Below are positions 22,400-34,300 of a DNA stretch of 64,000 nucleotides, piece by piece (positions within the stretch are counted from its first letter, which is position 1; every line of letters starts with the position of its first letter). The stretch comes from Owenia fusiformis (lineage: Eukaryota; Annelida; Polychaeta; Sabellida; Oweniidae), in NCBI GenBank assembly GCA_903813345.2, contig CAIIXF020000002.1, positions 8,637,555-8,701,554 on the forward strand, written 5' to 3'. Under the pieces are notes generated by a model. The model was not told where the DNA came from and did not search any database. It was given only the letters and a program-made list of their open reading frames with translations. The position numbers and the translations under genes are program-made.

Positions 22400-25300
22400 A
22401 TGGCTCCCCGTAATAGAGGAGACAAGAAGAAGTCGACCATGAATGAGGTGGTCACTCGGGAGTACACCATCCACATGCATAAGCGCATCCACGGAGTGTA
22501 AGTCTATTCACTCATTTTTTATCTAATATAAAAATTTGCACCCACATTGACATGAATGATTCCAGGAAAATTGTAATTTGCAAATTTTAAAGTACTGAAA
22601 TTTTGCGTATTTTCATACGACAATAGTATGAATGGAAAATAACCCCACTTACAGTTACTTTGACTTTACCGCTAGATATTTCTCATCTGCAATTTCCAAA
22701 TCATTAGCGTAAATTGATAAAGTTGCATATTAGGGAACACATCAAAATATCAATGTCGCCAAATAAGCTATATATTAACAGTTAGATTTGTTAGATTAGT
22801 ATTTATGCGGGACTTTGATATATTTCTTTATATACATATTTTGTTCAGTGTGAAATGTTTCGTCTAGTGTTGTTGGGCAATTATTTAAAAACAGCCTAAA
22901 ATATCTAATGTTTTGATTTGGCTTATGAGGCCATATCTCAAATCTGCGAAGTATAAAACCCATGAAATTGCAATTTTGAAAAAACATGACATTTGTAGCG
23001 TCAAAATTTACCGGGAGTACAGTATTCTACATTCTTAATGGACATCTGGAATTTTCTGATAATACATTCAATTGAATGCAGTGAATGGTGAATGGCCAAT
23101 GATGAGGTATCTTTTAACTGGATGTGCTTTTGTACATATGATCAGGGATCAACCAACTGAGGCCTATCTTCATAATTTTTATTAAGATATTATTTTGAAA
23201 AAATTGAAATGGAAGTACAGTGTATTCAATATTGAAAATACTTTCAACACTTGAGTAATATTCTTTCATCGTAGAGATTTTACAGAAAAAAGCAATTTTG
23301 TCAGAGTCTATCAATGGTATAAGCAACTTAAAATTGTTCTGTTTTGTCTTTTAGGACACTTAATTAGGCATTAAGTCCTGTTAAAACCAGACAACATATT
23401 TCTTATTTAAACTTTTTCATTTCCAGCTCATTCAAGAGACGTGCACCCAGAGCTGTTAAGGAGATCAGGAAGTTTGCAGAGAAGGCCATGGGAACTCCTG
23501 ATGTAAGAATCGACTCCAAGCTGAACAAGGCTGTCTGGCAACAGGGTGTCAGGTATGTAAATGTGTTTTAAGGCATGGGTATATTTATCCCACTTCGAAA
23601 AAGTCCTATATTTTCAAGATATTGTCATGTTAGTGCGAAGATCTGATAAGATTTTAGTGGCCATTTTGCTCTTCCAAGTGTGATATTTAACATTGTTTGT
23701 TTTATTATGGTACCTAAAAAGGTTCGACATTGTTTTATTTTATATGTATAAATGTATAGGCTTAATTTAGGAATAAAAAATCAACTAAAATTCTCAGAAC
23801 CAAAACATTAATTAAATTGTGTTCATGTTTTTATTCCAAAATATAGACTATTTGCTTCACAGTAAAATAACCACATCATTATCAAAACTGACTGTCACAC
23901 ACTATTTTTGTCAAAAATGTTCCAATGTCACATGTAGAATTTATCATTCCAACTTGTAGAAAAAGAAAAGTTGTGTTTTATCAACCAGTAGTGACGTGGC
24001 CAATGATGATCAAACTTAAACTGGATGTACTATGTACACATGATCAGGGATCAACCAACTGAGGCCTACGTCAATATTATGCCATCACTTTTCAGTATTT
24101 CCTCAAGGATTCTCCAAGGATATTGATCATTGTCAGGGGTTTAACTAGAATTTCTCGCAATAAGCTAAATAAATGAAAACAATAGGCAAAATTAATGGAA
24201 ATCATAAATTTAACATGGAAAAGTTGAAAACACTCCAAAAACAACAGGCAATTTTTGTGAAAACAACCTCTGAAAATCGCCTGTTGCCTACTGCTAATGA
24301 AAACCCTGATTGTTTTAAGACCTCAAATAAAAATATACTGTTTTTGTTTCAGGAATGTTGCGTACAGAATCCGTGTTCGATTGGCCCGCAAGAGGAACGA
24401 GGATGAAGATTCTGTCCACAAACTGTACACCTTAGTCACATATGTACCTGTTACAACATTTAAAGGTAAGACAACTTTATGGACTCTGTCAGCATTTCAC
24501 ATGACACAAAACTAACTTATTTATTCCTTAGATAAATTACCATTACGAAGTAAGTGGTTGATAAATGGATACATCCCTTGAGTTCACATGAACTTAAAAG
24601 CTGAAATACATGTAATTTACAATCTGGGAACTCCTTTCATTAGAGTTTGATCCGAGATCACAATTTTAAAGATTCTATTGTTATTTGAATTCAATAAACA
24701 TATTGGCACTTGAAATTTTCTGACAATTTGTCTAAATCATAGAAGGGTCTGAAACGTGTCAAACTTATAATGGCTTTACTCATGTATAGCTTTATTGCCC
24801 TAATTTAATTAGGAGATACATATTATTTATATGCAATTACATCAAATATAATAAAATTAACATATGGACAGACAACCTATTTACAAGATGTTTGTATATA
24901 ATATATATATATATGTGTGTCTCAGAGTCAGACAGTGTTATCTATTTTCACAGCTCTGAGATTATAGTTGATTTTGACTAATTCTGCAACATGTTTCAAC
25001 TTCAACATAGTATGTTGATCATTTGTATCATTAATGCCAAGGATTGTGTCACAATCAAATCTCACTTTCAGTTCAGTGCAGAATTTGGCCAGTTTCTCTC
25101 TGGCTGGAATGTAGCATTCAGCTTTACAGTAGAATAAGAAATGTTCTACTGTTTCTGTCTCATATGAGTCACACATTGTACATAATTTGGATTTGTTATC
25201 TCCTCCACGATATTTACTATTGAGCATATGTTCCCCAGTTAACAGTTTGAACATTATAATACAAGAAGCCATGGCGCTTGGAAATTGCTGTGCCACACAC

Positions 25301-28300
25301 CACCAAATATTAGGTTTCAGTGTATTAAAGTTCAATTTACGAAAGTGATTTAAACCACTGTACATAAGGCTTTTTGTATATGTTCTCTGGAGTTGAACAT
25401 CTGAGACTTTTGACAGAACCATCCGTTTCCATGCATATTTACTAATATCAGAGTTGCCATATAAAATGTCATGCACATCGACCCTTAGGCCATATAGTCC
25501 CTGATCTGGACCCTCTGAAAAAAAGTTTTGTTGTCCGGTACTTTCCCACATAAAATGATGGTACTGTTTGAAAGAACAGACTTCCCTCTTAAAGAAAACA
25601 CCTCTTCTATTGATGTAAACAGGGGCAAAAGGCACCAAAACGGGGTTAGACAAGGTGGCATTCTGAAGTGTCACTTTCTTGTCATCACGATTCCAGGTAA
25701 ACCATCAGACGGATTTACTTCAAGTTTTCACACATGTTACATGGTAAGAATTTCTAGAGCTGATTAACTTTGCGGCGGCCATCTTGCATTCTGGCGGCCA
25801 TCTTGGAATTTTCTTCAGATAAATATTGTCATCGCGATTCCACAAAAATCACATAACAGATGTACTTCAAATGTTCACACGTGTTACATGGTAAAAAGTC
25901 CTAGACCTCATTATTTTTTTCGGTGGCCATCTTGCATTCTGGCAGCCATCTTGGAAGTTTTAAGATAAATCTTGTCATCACGATTTCAGGAAATCCAAAC
26001 GGATTTACTTCAAATTTCCACACATGTTACATGGTAAGAAAATATAGAGGTGAATAACTTTTCGGCAGCCATCTTGCATTCTGGCGGCCATCTTGCATTC
26101 TGGCGGCCATCTTGCATTCTGGCAGCCATCTTGGAAATTTTGGGATAAATCTTGTCATCGTGATTCCAGGAAAACAACTCAACAGATTAACTTCAAATTT
26201 TCACACATGTTACATGGTATGAAGTTCTAGAGCTGATTAACTTTTCAGTGGCCATCTTGCATTCTGGCGGCCATTTTGGAAGGTTTATAGATAAATCTTG
26301 TAATCACGATTCCAGAAAAACCACTTCACAGTTTTACTTCAATTTTCACACATGTTACATGGTATGAAGTTCTAGAGCTGATTAACTTTCCGATAGCCAT
26401 CTTGCATTCTGGCGGCCATCTTGGAAGTTTGTAGATAAATATAAAATACAGTCAAAGCATTTACCACCAACAAAGGATGCTCTCATTCTCCATATAAATA
26501 GAGCCAACTATTAGGCCTATATTTGGCGAAACGCAGGCAAATAATGATTGATTATCAATCCCCCACATTACATGGTTGGACATTCAAAGGGAATAAACTA
26601 CAAATTAAGTGGATGGAAAACGGTCCTGCCCCACAAGAAATAATGGAGCTTGTTGCTTGTAGTTTTAAAGGAGCGTGTGACTCAATGAGATGTAGTTGTA
26701 AGAAACAGGATCTCATTCGTGGAAGTTCATGTAAGTGCCGCAAAGGTGTGTGTGAGAACTGTCCAACCCATCAGCACGATGATGTTGATGAGAGCGACAA
26801 TGAATTTGAACCAGTTGATGACACTATTACACCAAACGTTGAAGATCAGGAAGAAAATGAATTACCTGAAAATCTCTTACCTGACAACTGGATGAACCAA
26901 CTTGTCAAAGTAGATGCCATAATATGAATTATCTCACCCTGTAAATACACTGGTGATTCGCTCGATTACAGGAACGATTTGTCCTTATTCCTTATTTCAT
27001 GCGTTGTAGGCAGAATCCTCTCGACGTTTTTTTCTCACAAACATGAATCAGTATCATATGTCTTAGAAAATGTACATGTTTGCGAAAAATAGCTCAGAAG
27101 ACGACAGAATCGTCGATTTAATTCCTAACTTAAGTTACATAAAGGTTTGGGTTAAAAGTGCAGATCTGAACTGTTTTTTCGAAATACCGTTTATGTAACT
27201 TAAGTGAGGAATTAAATGTATGATTATGTTGTCTTCTGAACTATTTGTTTGCAAATATGCACATTTTCTTAAACATATGATACTGATACACGTTTGTGAG
27301 AAAAAATGTCGTGGGAATTCTGCCTACAAAGTGTGAAAGGAAAAAGGAAAAATCATACCTTCGATGTTCCCACATTTTGTTACCGAAACAAACCGTTTAG
27401 GTAACCAGCATAATCGAGTGGATCACTATAATATAATTTAGTAGTCTTTAATAATGTTAGGGAAGATGAGTTGTAAGGCATACTATGTCATGTTAGATCA
27501 TGATCTATACTACTTTTATTACAATTTACCAGTTACACTTTCTCCATGCTAGGTTCTGTTATAACTTTTGTTCCGTTTCCTATGGCATCCATGCTTTATA
27601 CATTTACATTCACAATGGTCCCTTCCTGGTATATTTTTTTTTTAGGTTTTATGACTGTTAAATTCTATAGTCTAGTTAACACCACTTTATAAACAGGTTT
27701 ATTATTACTGGTAACTAACACAACGAAAAAAAATATATAATTAATTTATTTGATTTTATATAACATGAAATTATTTTTTCTTTTCGATAAAACATTGCTT
27801 ATAAGAAATATATTTAGTTGAAAATTTAGAGTAAACAATCAGTTCTTCTATCACAAAGTTTATTTTGGTTCAGTAGATTTTTCTATGCATTATTTTTATG
27901 TCACCACCACTAGTGATTGGGTGACATATTGTAATAGCTTCGAACGTTAATCTTGACACTGTTCAGTGGTTAATGTGTACTGTATACTTAACAAGGTGTG
28001 GTGACATTTTGCATGTTTCTGCATCGTCACTACTATTGAAAGCTTATGTTGATATTGTAGCAGTGTTTTTAAAGTTCTTTTTGTTGGTACAATTAGTTTC
28101 CAAACCCTATACATATCGATCTGACACACAGTTTTAGTGCTGGTTTAAGTGATTTTTGTTGATTATTAAACGCAAAGAGCACATGTGTCTCGAACTCGCA
28201 ACATTGTGGATACGGAGCCCATTCACATAGTTTGACATGCTGGTGCTCTGAACCAGCTCGTTAGTTAATATCTGACAAAGAGACAGCTTGCTTTCCCGAT

Positions 28301-31300
28301 GAAGAAACGTTATCTGCAGCTTTTATGAGTACTATAGTATCTACAACTATTTTTCATCTTATGAGTATTGGATATCATTATTTTCAATTTTTCTTCAACA
28401 TGTATTTTAATGACTTCAGTATGAATGGAATGTCCCTCTGAGTTGTGGTCGTTGATGAGGAATTTGTCATTGAATGGTGTGGATGCTGTTTATTCCCATA
28501 TTAGATTATTGTCTTGGGATATTCAGGTTTGATTTTGTTTGCCAGTTTTACACTTTACAGTTTGCTTTTCCCACTAGGTTGCTTTACACTTTTTTCCTTT
28601 CTCATTTGTCATTTTTGTTTATATTTAGTAAGGATATGATACGCAGGTCTCTCCTTCTGTGTGATCACCTGTCCAGAAGATAATTCAACTGCATGAAGAA
28701 CATTTCGTTGACATGATGCACAGTGAAAGGTTTTCCACACATTTACATTTTCGTTTAAAAGAGCTTTAATTCCGTTATACACTCAGATCAATGCCAATTT
28801 AGCATACATTTCGCTCTCAAAAATCACTGTGCAATAATGGATTTCAAAGAAATGTTTGACGTTTTCAATAATCTTTTTTCTTTTTGATGAAATGTAGTTA
28901 TTTATTCTAAAAATCAATCGATGTCATACACAAAATGCATTTAAGTGGTATAAAGTACAGAAGCAGAGTAAAAATATGTATTTTAGAATATCACCATGTG
29001 TTACCCCATTGTAGCGCCTCTTACCCATGTTTCTATCAATATACAAGACACACAGTGATAAATATCGCACTTTGAAGAGCAAACTGGCCACCATGCAATT
29101 TACCCAGCATGGCCAAAACCTAATCAGACCTAATGGCACTAGTCTGCTCTTGCATCTGTAAACATTTCAAGTTGACAAGGTTAGCGGTTTTCCTGCAATT
29201 TTGATGACAAGAATTTATTTGTAGTCTTGAACTTAGGGAAAATTTAGATAACATTGTTTGTGACCTAATTTGATGACCTTCGACCTTGAAAATTTCACTT
29301 TTTCAGATCTCAGTAGGTCTTTTGTAATTAGCTGACCTAAATTTAAATCCAAAATATCAATTTAGAAAATCAAATTTTTGACCTTTTCAAGGCCACTGAA
29401 GGTCAACGAAAGGTCAAATCTGAAATCTAAGGTCAGATTTGAACTTCTGAGAACTTGTTGATGTTTTTAAAAAAAAAAAAATTCAAAATGGCCGCCAGAT
29501 TGTAAAATTCAAAATGGCCGCCAAATTGAAAAATTCAAAATGGCCACCATGTAATTCAGCCAGCATACCCAAAACCTAATCAGATCTTGGCAATAGTCTG
29601 TTCTTGCATCTGTAAAAATTTCAAGTTGAACGGCTAAGTGGTTTTCCTGGAATTTTGATGACAAGATTTGTTGAAAAATTCAAAATGGCCACCACGTAGT
29701 TTACCCAGCATGCCCTTAACCTAATCAGATCTTGGCACTAGTCTGCTTTTGCATGTGCAAAAATTTCAAGTTGAACAGGTTAGCGGTTTTCTTGGAATTT
29801 TGATGACAAGAATTGATTTGAAGTCTCAAACTTTGAGAAACTTGGATAACATCATTTGTGACCTAGTTTAATGACCTTGACTTTCGACCTTGAAAATTTC
29901 ACTTTTTCAGACCTCAGTAGGTGTTTTGTAATTAAGCTGACCTAAATTTAAATCCAAAATATCAATTTAGAAAATCAACTTTTTTGACCTTTTCAAGGTC
30001 ACTGAAGGTGAATGAAAGGTCAAATCTGAAATCTAAGGTCAGATTTGAACTTCTGAGAACTTGTAGATGTTTTTAAAAAAAAAATTGGGTCAATTTGGAG
30101 CAAGTTGAAAAATTCAAAATGGCCGCTAAATTAAAAAAATTAAAAATGGCCACCATGTAATTTAGCCAGCATACCCAAAACCTAATCAGATCTTGGCAAT
30201 AGTCTGCTCTTGCATCTGTAAAAATTTCAAATTGAACAGTTAAGTGGTTTTCCTGGAATTTTGATGACAAGATTTGTTGAAAAATTCAAAATGGCCGCCA
30301 CATAGTTTACCCAGCATGCCCTTAACCTAATCAGATCTTGGTACTAGTCTGCTCTTGCATCTGTAAAAATTTCAAGTTGAACAGGTAAGCAGTTATCCTG
30401 GAAATTTGATGACAAGATTTGGTTTATGTCCCGCCCGCACGCCCAAACGCCCGCCAAACGCCCGCCAAACAGCACAAGACGACGACAATATAGCACTTTT
30501 TCAAAGTGCGATCAAAACATGATATCATACACCAAATATGCATTTATGTCAAATTATGTGGTTTAAAATACAGAAAAATAGATAACATTCTCCTTAGAAT
30601 ACCAAGTGTAACCCCACTTTACTGCCTTTTGCCCCAGTTTATATCAGTAAAGTGGTTTTCCTGGAATCACAATGACAAGATTTATCCAAAAAACTTCCAA
30701 GATGGCCCCCAGAATGCAAGATGGCCCCCAGAATGCAAGATGGTCACCGAAAGGTTAATTAGCTCTAAAACTTCTTACCATGTAATATGTGTGAAAATTT
30801 GAAGTAAATCCGTTTGGTTTTCCTGAAATCGTGATGACAAGATTTATCTTTAAACTTCCAAGATGGCTGCCAGAATGCAAGATGGCCACCGAAAAAATAA
30901 TGAGGTCTAGGACTTTTTACCATGTAATATGTGTGAACATTTGAAGTACATCTGTTATGTGGTTTTTGTGGAATCGCGATGACAATATTTATCTAAAAAA
31001 ATTCCAAGATGGCCGCCAGAATGCAAGATGGCTGCCGCAAAGTTAATCAGCTCTAGAACTTCTTACCATGTAACATGTGTGAAAATTTGAAGTAAATCCG
31101 TCCAGGTTTACCTGGAATCGTGATGACAAGAAAGTGAGACTTCAGAATGCCACCTTGTCTAACCCCGTTTTGGTGCCTTTTGCCCCTGTTTACATCAATA
31201 GAAGAGGTGTTTTCTTTAAGAGGGAAGTCTGTTCTTTCAAACGGTACAATCATTTTATGTGGGAAAGTACCGGACAACAAAACCCTATTTCTAGAGCCCT

Positions 31301-34300
31301 TTTGGAAATCAGATCGGGGACTAATATGTCTCTACACGTTGAAGCATTGCTTTTATGGGTGAAAATATGTTACATTGATTTTCTACATTCCACAGGTAGA
31401 ATATGCGATAAACACAGATCGCTTTATAAGCATTTGTAAACGGTAGCTTCAGTAAGCTCCAAAGAAATGTCAGGCTTAAAAAATCAATGTACAGATCGAC
31501 ATCTAGCCATCCTAATGTTGTGGAGGACAGAGGATTACTAGCATTTTTTGATATATATTGTATACGTTTTCCAATATCTTTTTGAGTATTTTCTAATTTA
31601 ACTATATCACCATCCTGATAATTGATAATTGGTGCTGCGTACAGCATACTTGGAATAGAGAATGTCTTATATAGGTTTGAGGCTGATATTGGAGTAAGCC
31701 CCCCACAGCGATTACCTATTGCTAGTTGGCAGTAATACTGCCTCAAACCTTTATTGCAACGTTCATCTACATAATTAGTGATACATTTATTTGTAGAAAG
31801 AGGTATTCCTAGATGAGTTAGGGACTCTGATCTCGATATTTGTACACCTCCAATTTTTAATCGTTGTGCAGCACCCAGCTCTATTTTTTCATTAAATACC
31901 AAGTATGAACATTTTTTAGGATGAATGCTATATCGCCATTTGTAACTATGTCTAGTGAAGGTGTTAAGCAGGGTTTGCATATTTTCAAAAGAATTCGAGA
32001 TTATACATGTATCATCTGCATAGCTTGGACATACACAATTAATATGGTCTATAGAAGCACCAATATTAAGGTTAGACATTTCAACAATGAGATCTGCCAT
32101 ATATAACTGATAGAAAATCATGGAGAGCACCCCACCTTGATGGACCCCCTGCAGAATAGGGAACAGGTCTGAACACGTACCAGCTACCATTACTGAGCAC
32201 ATATATTTCTTGTACATCTGATACAGTACTCTCCAGATCTTACCAACTACCCCACAATTATATAGTTTAATTAGCAGCCCGTCGATCAACACGGAATCGA
32301 AGGCTTTTCTAATGTCCGCTACTGTAACCACAACCATTTTGTTGTGTTCAACACCATGAGCAATAGTCTCTTGTACTAATAATGAAGTGTGAACGGATGA
32401 GCACTTATCAGTTGATGCTCCTTGCAGGAGAGGAATTGACCTTAAAATCGGTGTTTTTACATATTTAAGAACAATGTTGTCAAACAGCTTTCTAAACATA
32501 GTCATTAGCGTTATACCCCGTGAGTTATCTTTTACCAAGGGGTCTTTCACAGCTTTAACAATTGAAATCATGATGCCTATACTAAAATTCTTTGGAATAT
32601 ACTCTGTTTTGATAATAGAATCATACAATAAAGCAATGCCATGATATAAGATATAACCACCATATTTTAAGTGCTCAGCTGTTATTGAATCATAACCACT
32701 GGCTCGCTTACAATGCAGTGCCTTAACTGCACCAATTACGTCATCTGTGGTAATACTCAATTGTTCATCCTCAATATGCATATTAGATATAAGATATTTT
32801 ATTCTATTTTCCACCTCTAGTTTAAAGGGATTGTAAAAATTTGGAGATTCATTCGGGGTTGCAAGATTTTTAAAGTGATCTTTCCATTGTTCAAGAATAC
32901 CCACTGGGTCCGTAATTAACTCACCATCATTTGATAGCACTGGACTAGTAGGGGATTTTCTCGATTTCCGTTGCTTATTAACCAAATACCAATAAAAGCG
33001 CTGGTCAGCTTGCTCAGATTTATATAGCTTTTCCATTTCCTGCCTTTCATATTCAATTTGAGCTACATGGAAGGCTTTGTTAAAGACCCTTTTAGCATCT
33101 AAGTATTGTCTTCTCACAGTATTTGTATTATTGCGCGGCCTTCCATGAGAAACCCATGTGTGCCATTTGGCTTTTTTATCTTTAGCTAAAAGTGTTAAAT
33201 TCACATTCCAAAAGGGCTTAACATGCCGTTTAAATTTACGTTTTGGAATATGGTATTCCGAGCAGCTGATCAGTGTTTTTGCCAAAGTATCAGTGAAGTG
33301 TTCAATGTCCTTCTCACCCAAAGGTCTTGTAGACAGAATTTCTTGAAGTTTTAATAAAATATCATTAGAACAGTGTTCAACTGACTTAGTATACGTATTA
33401 GTAATATCAGGTTCAGAAATTTTGTTCCATGCAAAACCCCCTGTCACGTTATCAGTTGAGATTTTTGACGTACATGCATTGACACTCATGGCAGTATATA
33501 TTGGTAAGTGGTCAGATGAGTTATCTGGCTCATCATGTATACATGTATAAAAGAATGGAATTAGAATTCTGATTGAGATCCGGGGTTTCATTAGAATTTA
33601 TGAAAATAAGCAAAATGAATGAAAACATCAGACATAATGAATAAGAAAACAGGCAAAATTATTGGAAATTATTATTTCAACATTGAAACAGTTGAATAAT
33701 AATAATAATTCTCCAAATAAGTTGCGATTTTGCTAAAAACAACTGGTGAAAATCACCTATTGCTTGCTGCTACTGAAATCTTTGAGATTAAAATGGCCAA
33801 TGAGGATCAAATATAAACTGGATGTGCTTTTGTACATATGATCAGGGATCAACCAACTGAGGCCGATCTATCAAGATTAAAATCTGTAAAAAGGCTAACA
33901 GAATACTAATTACATGTATGTGTACACATGAACTTATAAAAAAATTAGATGGTAAATATTGTATTTGCCCCATAACAATAAAATTGCCAAAGTAATATAA
34001 AGTATTTGAACTCAAGTTGAATCAAAAGAGTTTCAGATCTTGTCTATTCTGATTTATATTGCCACTATATAAGGCTTGAAAGGGACTCTTGATTTATCAT
34101 AAGACCAAACATGTTCTACAGTCCAATGGACCGTGTAGGCTGTGGGTCCCACAATGGACTCACTTGTCAATTAATCGTGCTTCACTTAGGCCCATAACCA
34201 GGAAGTTTTCAAAAATGTCCAGGGGGGGTTCACATTTGACAATCTTGGCCCAAATATGGCTAAAATCACTTGAGTGGTGCTCAGAATGGTGAAAAACTGC

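Larger units (their letters stand above)
25495..31323. mobile_element. 5.8-kb DNA transposon with long repeat-rich terminal inverted repeats
   Basis: The ends are inverted copies starting TAGTCCCTGATCTGG (left) and TAGTCCCCGATCTG (right, reverse complement). The element is flanked by ATA on both sides (25492-25494 and 31324-31326). Removing it with one ATA restores the LINE reading frame exactly, which fixes the borders. The inverted arms extend some 700-950 bp and contain tandem units with GCCATCTTGCATTCTGGCGG. Inside are a CXC-like cysteine-rich coding remnant (26523-26927), a foldback MITE, and GGTCA-rich repeats. No full transposase frame remains. A 3-bp target duplication with long TIRs does not match Tc1/mariner (TA) or piggyBac (TTAA). 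Academ-like or Harbinger-like are possible, but this is a guess. Confidence 0.85.
24890..33590 (-). mobile_element. Non-LTR retrotransposon (APE-type LINE), antisense in eL31 intron 3, split by a DNA element
   Basis: The minus-strand frame 33591-31321 starts near the end of an apurinic-endonuclease domain (SDHLPI). It carries a reverse transcriptase with [24 protein letters not shown] and the catalytic YADD ([12 protein letters not shown]). The rest of the protein lies on the far side of an inserted element, at about 25491-24928, and ends with a CCHC-like motif ([19 protein letters not shown]) typical of LINE C-termini. The two parts meet in frame at the element's borders. The 5' end is truncated within the endonuclease. 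A TA/CA-rich tract near 24890-24920 may be the 3' tail. With the insertion removed, no stop is seen across the join, so the copy was still open when hit. Clade is uncertain. Confidence 0.92.

Noticed and set aside
24120-24300. Similarity between intron 2 (24120-24300) and intron 3 (33590-33775) considered as a duplicated exon
   Set aside because: Both are non-coding with stops in all frames; this looks like a dispersed repeat or duplicated intron sequence near the snoRNAs.
31134-31439. Plus-strand frame nearly identical to the start of the 248-codon minus frame at 25674
   Set aside because: Both start regions are the inverted arms of the 5.8-kb element. Only the part below about 25491 in the minus frame belongs to the LINE.
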